Positions 42,753-55,165 of a stretch of DNA of 64,000 nucleotides are shown here, in pieces. The stretch covers positions 63,738,693 to 63,802,692 of the forward strand of contig CM054135.1 in NCBI GenBank assembly GCA_028751875.1, read 5' to 3'. Each line of letters opens with the position of its first letter. The stretch's first letter is position 1. The position numbers and the translations under genes are program-made. Origin of the DNA: Rapana venosa (taxonomy: Eukaryota; Mollusca; Gastropoda; Neogastropoda; Muricidae). Below the pieces are notes generated by a model, which did not search any database, had not been told where the DNA came from, and was given only the letters and a program-made list of their open reading frames with translations.

Positions 42753-43150
42753 CCTAAAGCCTTTGATGTCCATTCTTATTACCTTATGAACTATGGCATG
42801 GCATTGCGGGGTTTTTAAGGCAGATCGAATGACTTTGATGTCGTGTCTGTGAATGCCAAAAGTAAAGCTGATTACAGTGCTGAATTCTCTCCTCACTGGC
42901 TTGCCTGTCTGTCATTAGTTTAATGCTCACTTTCAAGCTCTTGTGCACTTTTGAGTCTGGCTTTCTTTACGTATGCATATCATATCTGCCTTATTTCACA
43001 TGCCGAGACATGGACAAACAAACGCCGGAGAAGGTCAGGACAGGACAAGACCGACAACCATAAATTGTAGATGCACTGAAATGTGTATGATGGCATGTGA
43101 TGCTAATGTGCTGTGCTCACATACATACTGATAATTATGTGTTATTTGCA
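42753..43150. other. Unique DNA, no gene recognised
   Basis: Nothing supported apart from the left edge of the duplicated unit described next. Confidence 0.4.
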
Positions 43151-43151
43151 T

Positions 43152-43207
<56 letters not shown>

Positions 43208-43740
43208 AAGGGAGAGAGAGACAGAGACAGAGAGACAGACAGACAGGCATGCAGGCAGACAGACAGAAACAGAGACAGAGACAGTCAGAGACAGAGACAG
43301 ACAGAGACAGAGACAGTCAGAGACAGAGATAGACAAAGGCAGAGAGAGGCAGAGACAGAGAGAGAGACCACGGCAGAGAGAGACAGGGACAGAAAGAGAT
43401 ACAGACATAGACATAGAGAGAGACAGAGACAGAGAGAGAGAGAGAGAATGAGACAGAAAGAGACAGCACCAGATACAGACACATAATAACATAGAACCTT
43501 TATTATTCTTGTTAAGATATCTCGTCCTCCTCCTCCTTTAAAAAAACACACAAAACAAACCCTCCCACAAAAACCGCAAAATAACTACAAAACAAAACAA
43601 AAGCAAATCAAAATAAAAATGAAAACTGCGTATCTCTTTCCTCCATCACAGACCTCTAGGGCAACGGCCCTTCATTCAAAACTGTCATTTCCTCATTGAA
43701 ATGATTGTCTTTTGATGCTGCTTTTGATGCTGCTGCTCCC
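43140..43740 (+). repeat. Duplicated block D, copy 1, left part
   Basis: 'ttatttgcatataa' leads into (GA)n/GACA (43154-43455), then 'aacctttattattcttgtta', 'cctcctcctttaaaaaaac', 'accctcccacaaaaa', and 'aaaactgtcatttcctcatt' with 'gaaatgattgtctt'. The same order occurs from 44748 to 45165. Confidence 0.6.
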
Positions 43741-43745
43741 TCCTC

Positions 43746-43970
43746 CTTCGGATGAGACTATAAACCGAGGGCCCGTGTGCAAACGCATGCAGAACATCTT
43801 GCACACACGTTAAATCCTGTTCCGCTTTTCGAAAAGTTAGGCCATTGTGTGCCGGTGGGAACAGATGACCAAAATTTACAAAACCGCATACACACGGGGA
43901 CTGGATGTAAAAAAGCACCTGAGTGCTTATTCCATATCCTCGATATAAAATAATAACTAACTAAATAAAT
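43746..43970 (+). mobile_element. F2 SINE, copy e (head missing)
   Basis: TTCGGATGAGACTATAAACC, 'gagggcccgtgtgcaaacgc', 'atgcagaacatcttgcacac', 'ttaggccattgtgtgccggt', 'ggggactggatgtaaaaaag', 'gtgcttattccatatcctcg' and an A/T-rich end. It lies in duplicated block D copy 1 and is absent from copy 2, so it inserted after that duplication or was lost from copy 2. Confidence 0.85.
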
Positions 43971-44052
43971 AAAATAAAATCTTGCTCATTATAAGGGGAC
44001 CAGACTATTTTATCTTTACTTTTTCATAATTATTTTTTTAATCTTCTGTTAA

Positions 44053-44431
44053 CTGATTTAGAACGACATTTTCTGAGCCAAAAAGTAACAGGCCTCTCTT
44101 TCTCTCCTCTGAAACTCTGTGTGAAAGAGAGGTAATATTGCTTCATTCTATCTGTCTCCCTGTGTGGCTGTTTATATCATTTTTGTCTGAAGTTTTTTCC
44201 CATCATTATGACTCTCATTTCATGTGTATGTCTTTGTAGACGCACCTCAACATTTCTGATTTAGATGCACATTTTCTGAGTGGAAGTAACAGGGCCGTCT
44301 TTCTTCTCTGATGTATGATTTTCTTGAAGTAAGTGTGCAATGCAGTATTGTATATTTTTAAAGTTGTTTTTGTTATTCTAGCTGATTCTCGTCTAGTGTT
44401 TTCCATTCATGTGTGTATCTCTGAAATCTAC

Positions 44432-44440
<9 letters not shown>
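44053..44440 (+). repeat. Block D subunit, copies 1 and 2
   Basis: Two adjacent copies start at 44053 and 44256 with 'gatttagaYgcacattttct' and share 'gtaacaggSc.tctttctYctctg', a 'gtttttgt.at' segment and 'atttcatgtgtRtgtct'. They are about 200 bases apart. Confidence 0.6.
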
Positions 44441-44512
<72 letters not shown>

Positions 44513-44540
44513 CTCTCTCTCTTTCTCTCTCTCTCTCCAC
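44438..44540. repeat. (CT)n microsatellite
   Basis: About 100 bases, pure for most of its length. Confidence 0.95.
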
Positions 44541-44547
44541 TGAAATA

Positions 44548-44748
44548 CATTATTTAGATGGACATTTTCCGAACTAAGGTGACATGCTTCTCTTTCTCCT
44601 CTCTGTGTTTTCTGGTATAATATGCAGTGTTTGTTTCGTGTTGTTTTTCCTCCCTGTTATATTGTTTTTGTCTGTTTATCTGATGATCTCTGTACGTTCT
44701 GGTTGATGTGTATTTCTTTTTACTGTACCCCCAATCTCTCTCTCTGTT
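44548..44748 (+). repeat. Block D subunit, copy 3
   Basis: 'tagatggacattttccgaac', 'taaggtgacatgcttctctt' and 'tctcctctctgtgttttctg' follow the subunit order. Confidence 0.6.
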
Positions 44749-44764
44749 ATTATCATATAAGGGA

Positions 44765-44839
<75 letters not shown>

Positions 44840-45165
44840 AGGGGAGGGGAAGAGAAAGACAGAGAGAATTACACAGAGATAAAAAGAAACAGACACTCGG
44901 AAACAGAGAGAGATATGGGTGAGACAGACTTATAAAGATCCTTTATCGTTAATAATGATCATCCTCATCATATCTAAAAGGAAACAAACAAACAAAAAAC
45001 CCACTCCCACAAAAAAATCAAGTAAGATAGCAAACAAACAAACAAACAAACACAATCCCTGCTGTATCTATTTCACATGTTACAGATTTCTGCAGCAATG
45101 GCTTAATCAAAAACTGTCCATTTCCTCATTGGAATGATGTTCTTTGAAGCCGTCCCAGCTCTTTT
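44749..45165 (+). repeat. Duplicated block D, copy 2, left part
   Basis: 'attatcatataaggg', then (GA)n and a G run (44766-44840), 'gatcctttatcgttaataat', 'acccactcccacaaaa', and 'aaaactgtccatttcctcat' with 'tggaatgatgttcttt'. It aligns with 43140-43740. Both copies carry a GA tract at the same point. Confidence 0.6.
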
Positions 45166-45185
45166 GCTCACGGAAAGGGAAACAG

Positions 45186-45414
45186 ACCATTAACTGATTT
45201 AGATTGGACATTTTCCTGAGCCAAGGTAACAAGTCTCCCTTTCCGCTCTCTGTCTCTTGTTCTCTTGACAAAGGTGTGAAATACTGTAGTAGTGTTTCGT
45301 TCTGTCTCTCTGTTTGGTTGTTTCTATCATCTTATGTGATATCTCCATCAAGTATAATGTTTCCCATTAACGTGGGTTTCTCTGTAATATTCCTCAACTT
45401 CCCTCTCTGCGTTT

Positions 45415-45417
<3 letters not shown>
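45186..45417 (+). repeat. Block D subunit, copy 4
   Basis: 'aactgatttagattggacat', 'tttcctgagccaaggtaaca' and 'gtctccctttccgctctctg' followed by 'tggttgtttctatcatctta'. The closest partner is the copy at 44053. Confidence 0.6.
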
Positions 45418-45480
<63 letters not shown>

Positions 45481-45542
45481 TGTGTCTGTGTGTCTGTGTG
45501 TCTGTGTTTGTCTCTATGTCTCTCTGTTTCATTCTGTGGATG

Positions 45543-45584
<42 letters not shown>

Positions 45585-45612
45585 GAGAGAGAGAGTGTGT
45601 GAGAGAGAGAGG
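45418..45612. repeat. (GT)n, TCTG, and (GA)n tracts
   Basis: GT 45418-45490, CTGTGTGT and CTCT units, GA 45547-45612. Confidence 0.95.
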
Positions 45613-46012
45613 TGGTATGTGTATGCATGTGCACGTACCTGTGTGCTTGCATGAGCGTGTACACATGAACGCTTGAGTGTGTTAGTGAGGAAAAGGTAAG
45701 CAAACATATACAGGAAGAAAGGAAGGTGCTCAGGGATAAGGTGTGAGGTAAGGAAAGACATCGGACAAAAACAACAACAGGTCATTTTCAGTGACAACTT
45801 TTTCTTGAGTTTTTTTTCTCCCAATAGTTATAATTGTTTTGAATGTTCTCTCTTTGCCAGGTTCCTGGTTTGACATGTTCAGTTCTTGATGGCAGGGATA
45901 AACCATTTATTTTCCAGACACCGAAGTGCTGATATACAGCTGAAGGAGATAAAATGAACAAAGGGTGAGCTTGTCATTGCTGTGTTTTTACGCTCCTCTC
46001 AAAGTTAAAGAA
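45613..46012. other. Unique DNA, no gene recognised
   Basis: Nothing supported. Confidence 0.45.
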
Positions 46013-47943
46013 TCAAGGCGAGACAAAGAGAGGTAAGGCAGGGCAAGGCAAGACAAGGCAAAGTAAGGTAAGACAATGCAAGGCATGGTGAGGTAAGGTA
46101 AGGCAAGGCAAGGCATGGTGAGGTAAGGTAAGGTAAAGTAAGGCAAGACAAGGTAAGGCATGGCATGGCAAGGATGGTAAGGTAAGGCAAGGCAAGGCAA
46201 GGCAAGGTAAGGCATGGCATGACAAGGTAAGGCAAGACAAGACTAGGTCATGCATGGCATGGCAAGGATGGTAAGGTAAGGTAAGGCAAGGCAAGGCAAG
46301 GCAAGGTAAGGCATGGCATGGCAAGGTAAGGCAAGGCAAGACTAGGTCATGCATGGCATGGCAAGGTAAGGCATGGCAATGTAAGGCATGGTAAGGTAAG
46401 GCAAGGCAAGGCTAGGTAAGGCATGGCATGGCAAGGTAAGGCAAGACAAGGTAAGGTAAGGTAAGGTAAGGCAAGGTAAAGTAAGGTAAGGTAGGATACG
46501 GTAAGGTAAGGCAAGGTAAGGTAAGGTACGGTAAGGTACGGTAAGGCAAGGCAAGGCAAGGTAAGGTAAGGTAAGGTTCGGTAAGGCAAGGCAAGGCAAG
46601 GTAAGGTAAGATAAGGTAAGGTAAGGTACGGTAAGGCAAGACAAGGTAAGGTAAGGTAAGGAAGTCAAATTAAGGCACGGCATGGCAAGGTAAGGTAAGG
46701 TAAGGCAAGGCAAGGCAAGGCAGGGTAGAGCAAGGCAAGGCAAAGCAAGGCAAGGTAAGGCAAATCAAGGCAAGGTAAGGTAAGGTAAGGTAGGGCAAGA
46801 CAAGGCAAGGCAAGGTAAGGTAAGGTAAGGTAAGGCAAGGCAAGACAGAGCAAGGCAAGGTAAGGTAAGGCAAGGTAAGGTTATTCAAGGTAAGGCAAGT
46901 CAAGGCAAAACAAGGCAGGTAGAGCAAGGCAAGGCAAAGCAAGGCAAAGAGAGTCAAGGCAAGGTAGGGCAAGTCAAGGCTAAGCAAGGCAAGGCAAGGC
47001 AAGGTAAGATAAGGTACGGTAAGGCAAGACAAGGCAAGGCAAGGCAAGGCAAGATAAGATACGATAAGGCAAGACAAGGCAAGGCAAGGCAAGGTAAGGT
47101 AAGGTAAGGCAAGGCAAGGTAAGGTAAGGTAAGGCAAGACAAGGCAAGGTAAGGTAGGGCAAGGCAAGGTAAGGTAAGGCAAGGTAAGGTAAGGTAAGGC
47201 AAGGCAAGGTAAGGTAAGGTAAGGCAAGGCAAGGCAAGACAAAGCAAGGCAGGGTAGAGCAAGGCAAGGCAAGGTAAGGTAGGGCAAGGCAAGGTAAGGC
47301 AAGGTAAGGTAAGGTAAAGCAAGGCAAGGTAAGGTAAGGTAAGGTAAGACAAGGCAAGACAAAGCAAGGCAGGGTAGAGCAAGGCAAGGCAAAGCAAGGC
47401 AAAGGTAAGGTAGGGCAAGGCAAGGTAAGGTAAGGTAAGGTAAGGCAAGGTAAGGTAAGGCAAGGCAAGGTAAGGTAAGGTAAGGCAAGGCAAGGCAAGG
47501 TAAGGTAGGGCAAGGCAAGGTAAGGTAGGGCAAGGCAAGGTAAGGTAAGGTAAGGCAAGGTAAGGTAAGGTAAGGTAAGGTAAGGCAAGGCAAGACAAAG
47601 CAAGGCAGGTTAGAGCAAGGCAAGGCAAAGCAAGGCAAGGTAAGGTAGGGCAAGGCAAGGTAAGGTAAGGCAAGGTAAGGTAAGGTAAGGTAAGGCAAGG
47701 CAAGACAAAGCAAGGCAGGGTAGAGCAAGGCAAGGCAAAGCAAGGCAAGGTAAGGTAGGGTAGGGCAAGGCAAGGTAAGGTAAGGTAAGGCAAGGTAAGG
47801 TAAGGCGAGGCAAGGTAAGGCAAGGAATGCAAGGCAAAGTAAGGCAAGGTAAAGTAAGGCAAGGTAAGGTAAGGTAAGGCAAGGTAAGGTAAGGCAATGT
47901 AATGTAAGGAAAGGCAAGGTAAGCAAGGTAAGGCAAGGCAAAG
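46013..47943. repeat. AAGGY pentanucleotide satellite, 1.9 kb
   Basis: Almost entirely AAGGT and AAGGC units with AAGAC, ATGGC, AAAGC and ACGGT variants. ATGGC units cluster on the left (46080-46440). A marker, CAGGGTAGAG or close variants, recurs at 46721, 46916, 47250, 47370, 47606 and 47716, giving steps of 110-120 bases or about multiples of them; this suggests a longer period. Leu/Pro/Tyr/Cys-rich minus frames of up to 433 codons exist because no phase of these pentamers makes a stop on that strand. Confidence 0.95.
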
Positions 47944-48564
47944 ATAAATCACCAGAAGAAACTACAAACAATGAAATTTATCTCTCATACAAAAACAAAA
48001 ATCTTTTAAAAACTTAGACAAAAGCCGACTACTCCCCCTTCCTACGAAAAATACAACAACAAAACCAACAAATAATAAAAAACAAATAAAAAACTGATAC
48101 TCCCTAATGAGAAAAGTTTTGTTGAGAACCCCCCTCCACCCCCCCCCCCCCCCTCCATAGCATTGCAATACTGTAGATATAAATGAAATACAGAAAGGAT
48201 TATATTTGTTTAATTTAGCGAATATAAGAAGTGTAATTCGCAACATAACTAATTTTAAGAAAATATATTTCTTTGTCACTGAATGTTTATTTTTTTTACA
48301 CTTCTTTGCCACTGAATGTTTATTTTTTTACTCTGCTTTTCTTTTTTTGTTTTTGTTTTTTGATTTCTTGGTGAGAGGTTTGTTCTCTCGCTTGTTTGAT
48401 TCCAATTCTATACTTCACCGGTGAAATTCGACAACGCAGTCGGTGCGTTTCTAACATCTAGAGAAGCTGTGAACCGATGTGACACCGTTGACATTTCGTT
48501 GCTCCTGCCTGAGAAGAGTAAAAGTAATCCCCTTTGATCCTTCTCTGCTATTGTGTCCGCAACT
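47944..48564. other. AT-rich DNA with a C run
   Basis: C-rich run at about 48129-48153. 'gaatgtttattttttt' occurs twice (about 48280 and 48314), a short direct duplication. No gene recognised. Confidence 0.5.
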
Positions 48565-50310
<1,746 letters not shown>

Positions 50311-50353
50311 CCCCCCCCCCCTCTCTCTCTCCCTCTCCCTCTCTCTCTCTCTC

Positions 50354-50420
<67 letters not shown>

Positions 50421-50448
50421 TTCTTTCTCTCTCTATTTCTCTCCTCTC

Positions 50449-50545
<97 letters not shown>
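50311..50545. repeat. Long (CT)n tract
   Basis: Begins with a C run; pure CT at 50457-50541. The (GA)n at 49623 and this (CT)n lie about 430 bases apart in inverted orientation. Confidence 0.95.
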
Positions 50546-50547
<2 letters not shown>

Positions 50548-50624
50548 CCCTACCAGAAAGGATACCAGAGACACACACACGCACACAGAGTGGACAATCG
50601 ATGCTTGCTAGCTTCCCACACCCA

Positions 50625-50654
50625 TCCTCCTCTTCCTCCTCTTCCTCCTCCTCT

Positions 50655-50692
<38 letters not shown>

Positions 50693-50703
50693 CTCCTCCT
50701 TCT
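50625..50703. repeat. (TCC)n / (TCT TCC) trinucleotide tract
   Basis: Imperfect TCC and TTCC units. Confidence 0.9.
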
Positions 50704-51398
50704 CTGGGGTCTCCTGCGTTGCCTGTCAGCGTTTCTTCCAATCACACACCTACGAGTCGCTTCGCTCACACGGGCGGCAAGAGGACAAGGCGAGAGTGTC
50801 AGTCCAGCATCTTCCCCGCGTCCTCTCATTCTCTGTCTCTCTGTCTCTCTCTCTCTCTCTCCCCCTGTGGTTGTTGCGAGGGAGAGTGAGGCTGGCTATT
50901 CCTTCTCTCTTGGCTTGAGTGAGGGTGAAGGTGGTGGTGTGGGTCATCTTCTGTTTTTTGCTGAGGAGGATGGTGTCCTGCTAGGAAATTGAGAAGTGGT
51001 CAAGAGTGATTGTGCTGCTGGTGCCGTGATGTTTCCTCTCTCCGAGTGAAGAGTGGCTGGTGGTTGTTGGTGGTGGTGGTGGTTGGAGGAGGGGGTGTTG
51101 TTATTGATGTACGAGGTGTGGACAGTCTTCGTATATAAAGGAAAACAAAGGTTGTTTGATTTGTTATTTGTTTGTGATGTTTTTGAAACGTACATTTTTT
51201 TGGTTGGGTTTTTGTTTGGTGGTTTCTGCGGTTTTTTGAGTTTGTCATTAGTTATGTGTTAAGCAGGATAGATTGTGTGGGTGTGTGTACATATTTTTCT
51301 GCCTTGTGTATTTTTTTGGTTTATAGTGGTTTTTGGAGCGTACTTTGTTTTGAATGTTTTGGAAGTTTTTGTTATTTTTGTATGTATAATTTTTTGCT
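50704..51398. other. GC-moderate then T/G-rich DNA, no gene supported
   Basis: 50704-50830 reads CVACQRFF...LRSH in one plus frame, loosely finger-like. A short CT run is at 50836-50862. The remainder is T/G-rich. Confidence 0.35.
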
Positions 51399-51500
51399 TC
51401 GTTTCCTTTTCTTTCCTTCTTTTCTTTTTTCCTCTTTCTTTCTTTCTTTCTCTCTTTATTTCTTTCTTTCTTCTTTCTTTTCTTTCCTTCTTTCTTCTGA
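51399..51500. repeat. Degenerate TTTC/TTCT tract
   Basis: T/C-rich four-base steps. Confidence 0.85.
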
Positions 51501-52274
51501 TCAATAAACGGGTGGACGGTAGGAGAACGCAAAAATGTCAGCGCGTTTTTGATGTTGTTTGTTGGTTTTAACTATGATCAATTCTGGAATGACAGAATAT
51601 ATTATGCATATACTTATCTATACAATGATATATTGCTTCTCTTTTTCCCCCTTATATGCCCTTTGACTTATTTATTCATGTGTTCACTATTTGATTTTTA
51701 ATTTCTAGAAGTACTTTATACATAAATATATTTTTTCATTCAGTTCTGTATGCTTTCTTTTTGATAAACGTTACGTTTATTGCTTTCATATTTTGTGTGC
51801 ATGCTTTTTATTTTTGGATTGAAATAATACATGTTCTCTCACGAACTTGTGTGTAGTATGTGTATGTGCAACACTCGCACATTATTTAGTATCTGTTTGC
51901 ATATCTCTGATCTCTTTTTCTGTCTCTGAGATTTATCTGACGGTTGTGCTGATATTTCTCTAAAAAAAACCAACACGTTAGAAACACACTATCACAACTA
52001 GAAAAACTCATGTCACTGACTTTTCTCTATCATCAAAAAGAAAAAACAAAAAGCTCAGAACACTTCTCCTCTAGCCTCCACTTCCCTTACAGTAAAGGAC
52101 TGATGTTGGTCAAGGCCTTCAGCAATCCCACCTCCCTCCCTCAATGAAGGACAAAAAAAAGAAAAAAGGAACCAGCCCTTCTCAGTCGTATGAATTCACT
52201 ATTCACTTAATCAGTGATATTCCTATAACAAATGAGCGGCTGACTCTACCCAAGACTAGGCTTGGCATTTTTTA
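51501..52274. other. Unique AT-rich DNA, no gene recognised
   Basis: Nothing supported. Confidence 0.45.
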
Positions 52275-52425
52275 GTGCACTGTATTGTATTTGCATTGCA
52301 TTGTATTGTATTGAATTTCATTGCCATGCATTGTATTCCATTGTACTGTATTGTATTGCATTGAACTGTACTGTATTGCATTGCACTGTACTGTATTGTA
52401 TCGCATTATATTACATTGTTACTTA
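52275..52425. repeat. Degenerate (TGTAT/TGCAT) pentanucleotide array
   Basis: Steps such as 'ctgtattgtattgcattgaa' run for about 150 bases. Confidence 0.85.
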
Positions 52426-52620
52426 ACACTTAATTAAAGTCATAGTAGATTTTCTGCGTATAGTTCAGGTTGATGTCTACAGAAAAAGCATGTCGCACAC
52501 AGAAGTGTCACATAATATGCATACTGACAAGAACATTGATAAAAACCCAAACATGTTTGACACTTCTATTATTCTTTACAATTATTTCTAGTGTCATACC
52601 AATATTGTTATCATAATTTC

Positions 52621-52676
<56 letters not shown>

Positions 52677-52702
52677 GCACTGTCCTCCTCCTCCTCCTCC
52701 TC

Positions 52703-52786
<84 letters not shown>
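52621..52786. repeat. (ATT)n-(TCC)n-(CTA)n compound array
   Basis: ATT 52621-52676, TCC 52682-52704, CTA 52703-52786. One array leads into the next by single-base changes of the unit. Confidence 0.95.
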
Positions 52787-52835
52787 GTTGTAATAATTGT
52801 TGATGTTGTGATGACGATGATAATGATGATGATGT

Positions 52836-53576
52836 TTTCCTGTCAGCGTGCCTTCAATCTACAGAATATTGACAAGGACACCTGCTAGTTGCCGTGGGTT
52901 CTTTAACGTGCGCTAAAGATATGTTGCACACGGGACATCAGTATAATGTTTCATCTCATCTGACAGACTATCACCCCAGTTCCAGACTCAGGGCCGACTG
53001 GACAGGGGAGAAATGTGTTGAATGCAAATGGAATTCGACCCCGCCGCATCTCGCCTTCTAGATATAGATGGGTCACTCACTCACTCATTCACTCAGTCCC
53101 ATGTCCCAAAGGACGTAGGGGGGACATGAGAGAAGACGCGACAGAGATCTTTTTCCATGCTTCACGATCCTGTGTGGCTAGTAGAAGGTGTTGCAGGGGT
53201 TGGGCGGTCCAGTCTTTGATGTTGTCAACCCATGATTTCTTTTGGCGGCCTCTTCTTCTCTTGCCTTCGACTGTTCCTTGCAAGATGGTTTTTGCTAAGG
53301 TATTGTGTCTTGTGGTGTGACAAAACCACATCAGTTTTCTCCTCTTTATGGTGGAGAGCAAAGGTTCTTGGGGGCCCACACGCTTTTTGATTTCTTCTTT
53401 CACATGGTTGTTGGTCTTGTGTTCTTTGTATGATATTTTGAGGAGTCTTCTGTGGCACTTGTTCACGAATGCTTGGATTCTTTTCTCTAGCTCTGCTGAC
53501 AGGGTCCATGATTCACAGCCATATAGGAGGATAGGAGGATATATATGGGTGCATTAGTTTTAAACCACCGATCTAC
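52836..53576 (-). mobile_element. F3 SINE, copy d, split by a LINE fragment
   Basis: Minus strand. The head starts near 53576 with GATCGGTGGTTTAAAACTAA (A-box arm) and is interrupted at 53551. It resumes at 53073 with 'acccatctatatctagaagg' and B box GGGGTCGAATTCC. The body has TCAGATGAGATGAAAC, 'gtcccgtgtgcaacatatct', 'ttaaagaacccacggcaact' and 'ggtgtccttgtcaatattct', ending in an ATC-rich stretch. The element is older than the LINE within it. Confidence 0.75.
53074..53537 (-). mobile_element. RTE-like LINE fragment inserted in an F3 SINE
   Basis: The minus strand codes LYGCESWTLSAELEKRIQAF and, after a frame change, RRLLKISYKEHKTNN, GKRRRGRQKKSWVDNIKDW, AWKKISVASSLMS, then a stop at 53089. 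This is the post-RT C-terminus of an RTE-like ORF2. The tail is a GAGT-type repeat (plus-strand CACT, 53074-53097). The 13-base duplication GATATAGATGGGT (53061-53073) / GATATATATGGGT (53538-53550, one mismatch) flanks it. 5'-truncated to 464 bases. Confidence 0.85.
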
Positions 53577-53627
53577 ACACAAGTCTGCGTTGGTGTATTT
53601 TTCTTCTCGACCGTAATCGTAGAATTA

Positions 53628-53898
53628 AAAAAGGTAAGGTAAAGGAGTCCCATAACCTATAAGGTCGTAGGGGAGCGAGGCGTCAGAGGCCTCACTTCTC
53701 TAGGGCCAGCATATTGAGGGCGGCGCCCATCTCCTCTCCCTCGCTACTTTACCTTCCCTGACCCTAAAGAGGGCAGGTACCCATTTACAGCTGGGTGAAC
53801 TGGGGGAACTGTACTGAAGCCAAGGCGCGCAAACGGTCACCCATCCAACTGGTAACCACGCTCGACGCTGCTTAACTTGGCTGGGGGAAAGCGAGTGC
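53628..53898 (-). mobile_element. F1 SINE, copy D, 5'-truncated by about 25 bases
   Basis: Minus strand, starting GCACTCGCTTTCCCCCAGCC; the GGGACGGGATAGCTCAGTGG part of the head is missing. The 5S-like segment is intact (CAAGTTAAGCAGCGTCGAGC, TTGGATGGGTGACCG). The tail reads TTTACCTTACCTTTTTT. A perfect 13-base target-site duplication, AATCGTAGAATTA, is present at 53615-53627 and 53899-53911. Recent by its intact sequence. Confidence 0.92.
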
Positions 53899-54096
53899 AA
53901 TCGTAGAATTATCTTCCTACAAATGCAAAGTCAACTGTGTTCCTGTCTAAAATCCAGGATTAAACCATGGTTCAGTATCTGTTGATGGGTGAGACTTTGA
54001 CAAAGAAATAGAAGATGCCGTGTAGTATATTCATTAGATTTATCGGCTTTTTTACCTGTAGGTTTGGACATTTTTTGCGGATTTCAGTGAATAAGT

Positions 54097-54100
<4 letters not shown>

Positions 54101-54165
<65 letters not shown>

Positions 54166-54234
54166 TAGAGATACAGAGATACAGAGATACAGAGAAGACA
54201 GAGAGAGAGAGAGAGTGTGTGTGGGTGAGTGTGT

Positions 54235-54275
<41 letters not shown>

Positions 54276-54277
54276 TG

Positions 54278-54313
<36 letters not shown>
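54101..54313. repeat. (GA)n-(GATACA)n-(GT)n compound array
   Basis: GA 54101-54165, GATACA units 54166-54195, GT 54213-54313. Confidence 0.95.
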
Positions 54314-54316
<3 letters not shown>

Positions 54317-54465
54317 TGCACTCACATGGCAGTTTTGATGCTTGGAAGTACAGCTCCATGTGCATAAGAAGTGTTAACTAATCTTTTCCTACGAACTAGA
54401 TTTAAATAATTAAGATCATTTAGATAATTACATGCGTACTCACTTTATTGATTGCCTTGTTGCGC

Positions 54466-54635
54466 GCGCGCACGCGTGTGTGTACGCGTGTGCGTGTGTG
54501 TGTGCGTGTGCTTGTGTGTGTGTTTGCTTGTGTGTTTGTGATTTTTTGTAAGTGCGTGCGCGTTTGTGTGCGTGGGTGTTTGCATTCATGTGTGTACGTG
54601 TGCGCATGCTTGAGTGTGACTGTGTGTGTTCTAGT
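54466..54635. repeat. GT/GC degenerate tract
   Basis: CG-rich start then interrupted GT repeats. Confidence 0.9.
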
Positions 54636-54656
54636 GTACCTGTTTGTCTTACCCAA

Positions 54657-54850
54657 TGTGTTCTACGAAGCTATCATGGCTGCTGCCAAACTGTAAAACG
54701 TTCTACCGAGCTGTCATCGTGTGCTCTGGAGCTGTCTCTGCCTTCTGTTGAAGGGCCATTGCATTCTTCGGAGCTTTTTTGTTGCGTTCTATCAAACTGT
54801 CCTCGCATTTTGTCGATTTGACATAGCATTATTTTTAAGCTGTCATAATC
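54657..54850 (+). repeat. Degenerate short repeat based on GTTCTAYSRAGCTGTC
   Basis: 'tgttctacgaagctatcatg', 'cgttctaccgagctgtcatc', 'cattcttcggagctttttt', 'cgttctatcaaactgtcctc' and 'tttttaagctgtcataatct' are diverged occurrences 25-60 bases apart. Confidence 0.55.
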
Positions 54851-54954
54851 TTGCAGCGAGTGCCATTATGTTTTTAGCAAATGTCATTAGAGTTGGGAAA
54901 CTCTCTAGCTCTCTGAACTTGATGAATAAGTTGGGTATTTTTTTTAATAGAAAA

Positions 54955-54966
54955 GTGTGTGTGTGT

Positions 54967-54999
<33 letters not shown>

Positions 55000-55003
55000 A
55001 TGT

Positions 55004-55035
<32 letters not shown>

Positions 55036-55165
55036 GCGTGCGGTCGTGTGTTTGTGCGTGCACGTGTGCGTGTTGTAGTGTATGTATGTATGTATGTATG
55101 TATGTATTATGTGTGTGTGTATGTATGTGTGTGTGTGTGTGTGGGGTGTGTGTGGTTAGTGAGAG
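54955..55165. repeat. (GT)n with (GTAT)n block
   Basis: GT runs, GTAT at 55079-55107, GT again, short GA at 55159-55170. Confidence 0.95.

Noticed and set aside
46670..47971. A 433-codon minus-strand open frame rich in Leu, Pro, Tyr and Cys
   Set aside because: It lies wholly within the AAGGY array. A five-base repeat in three-base reading cycles through a fixed set of codons without stops, so length is no evidence of coding.
50704..50830. A C2H2 zinc-finger-like reading (CVACQRFF...LRSH)
   Set aside because: Spacing does not fit the C2H2 consensus and the frame is bounded by TCC and CT repeats.
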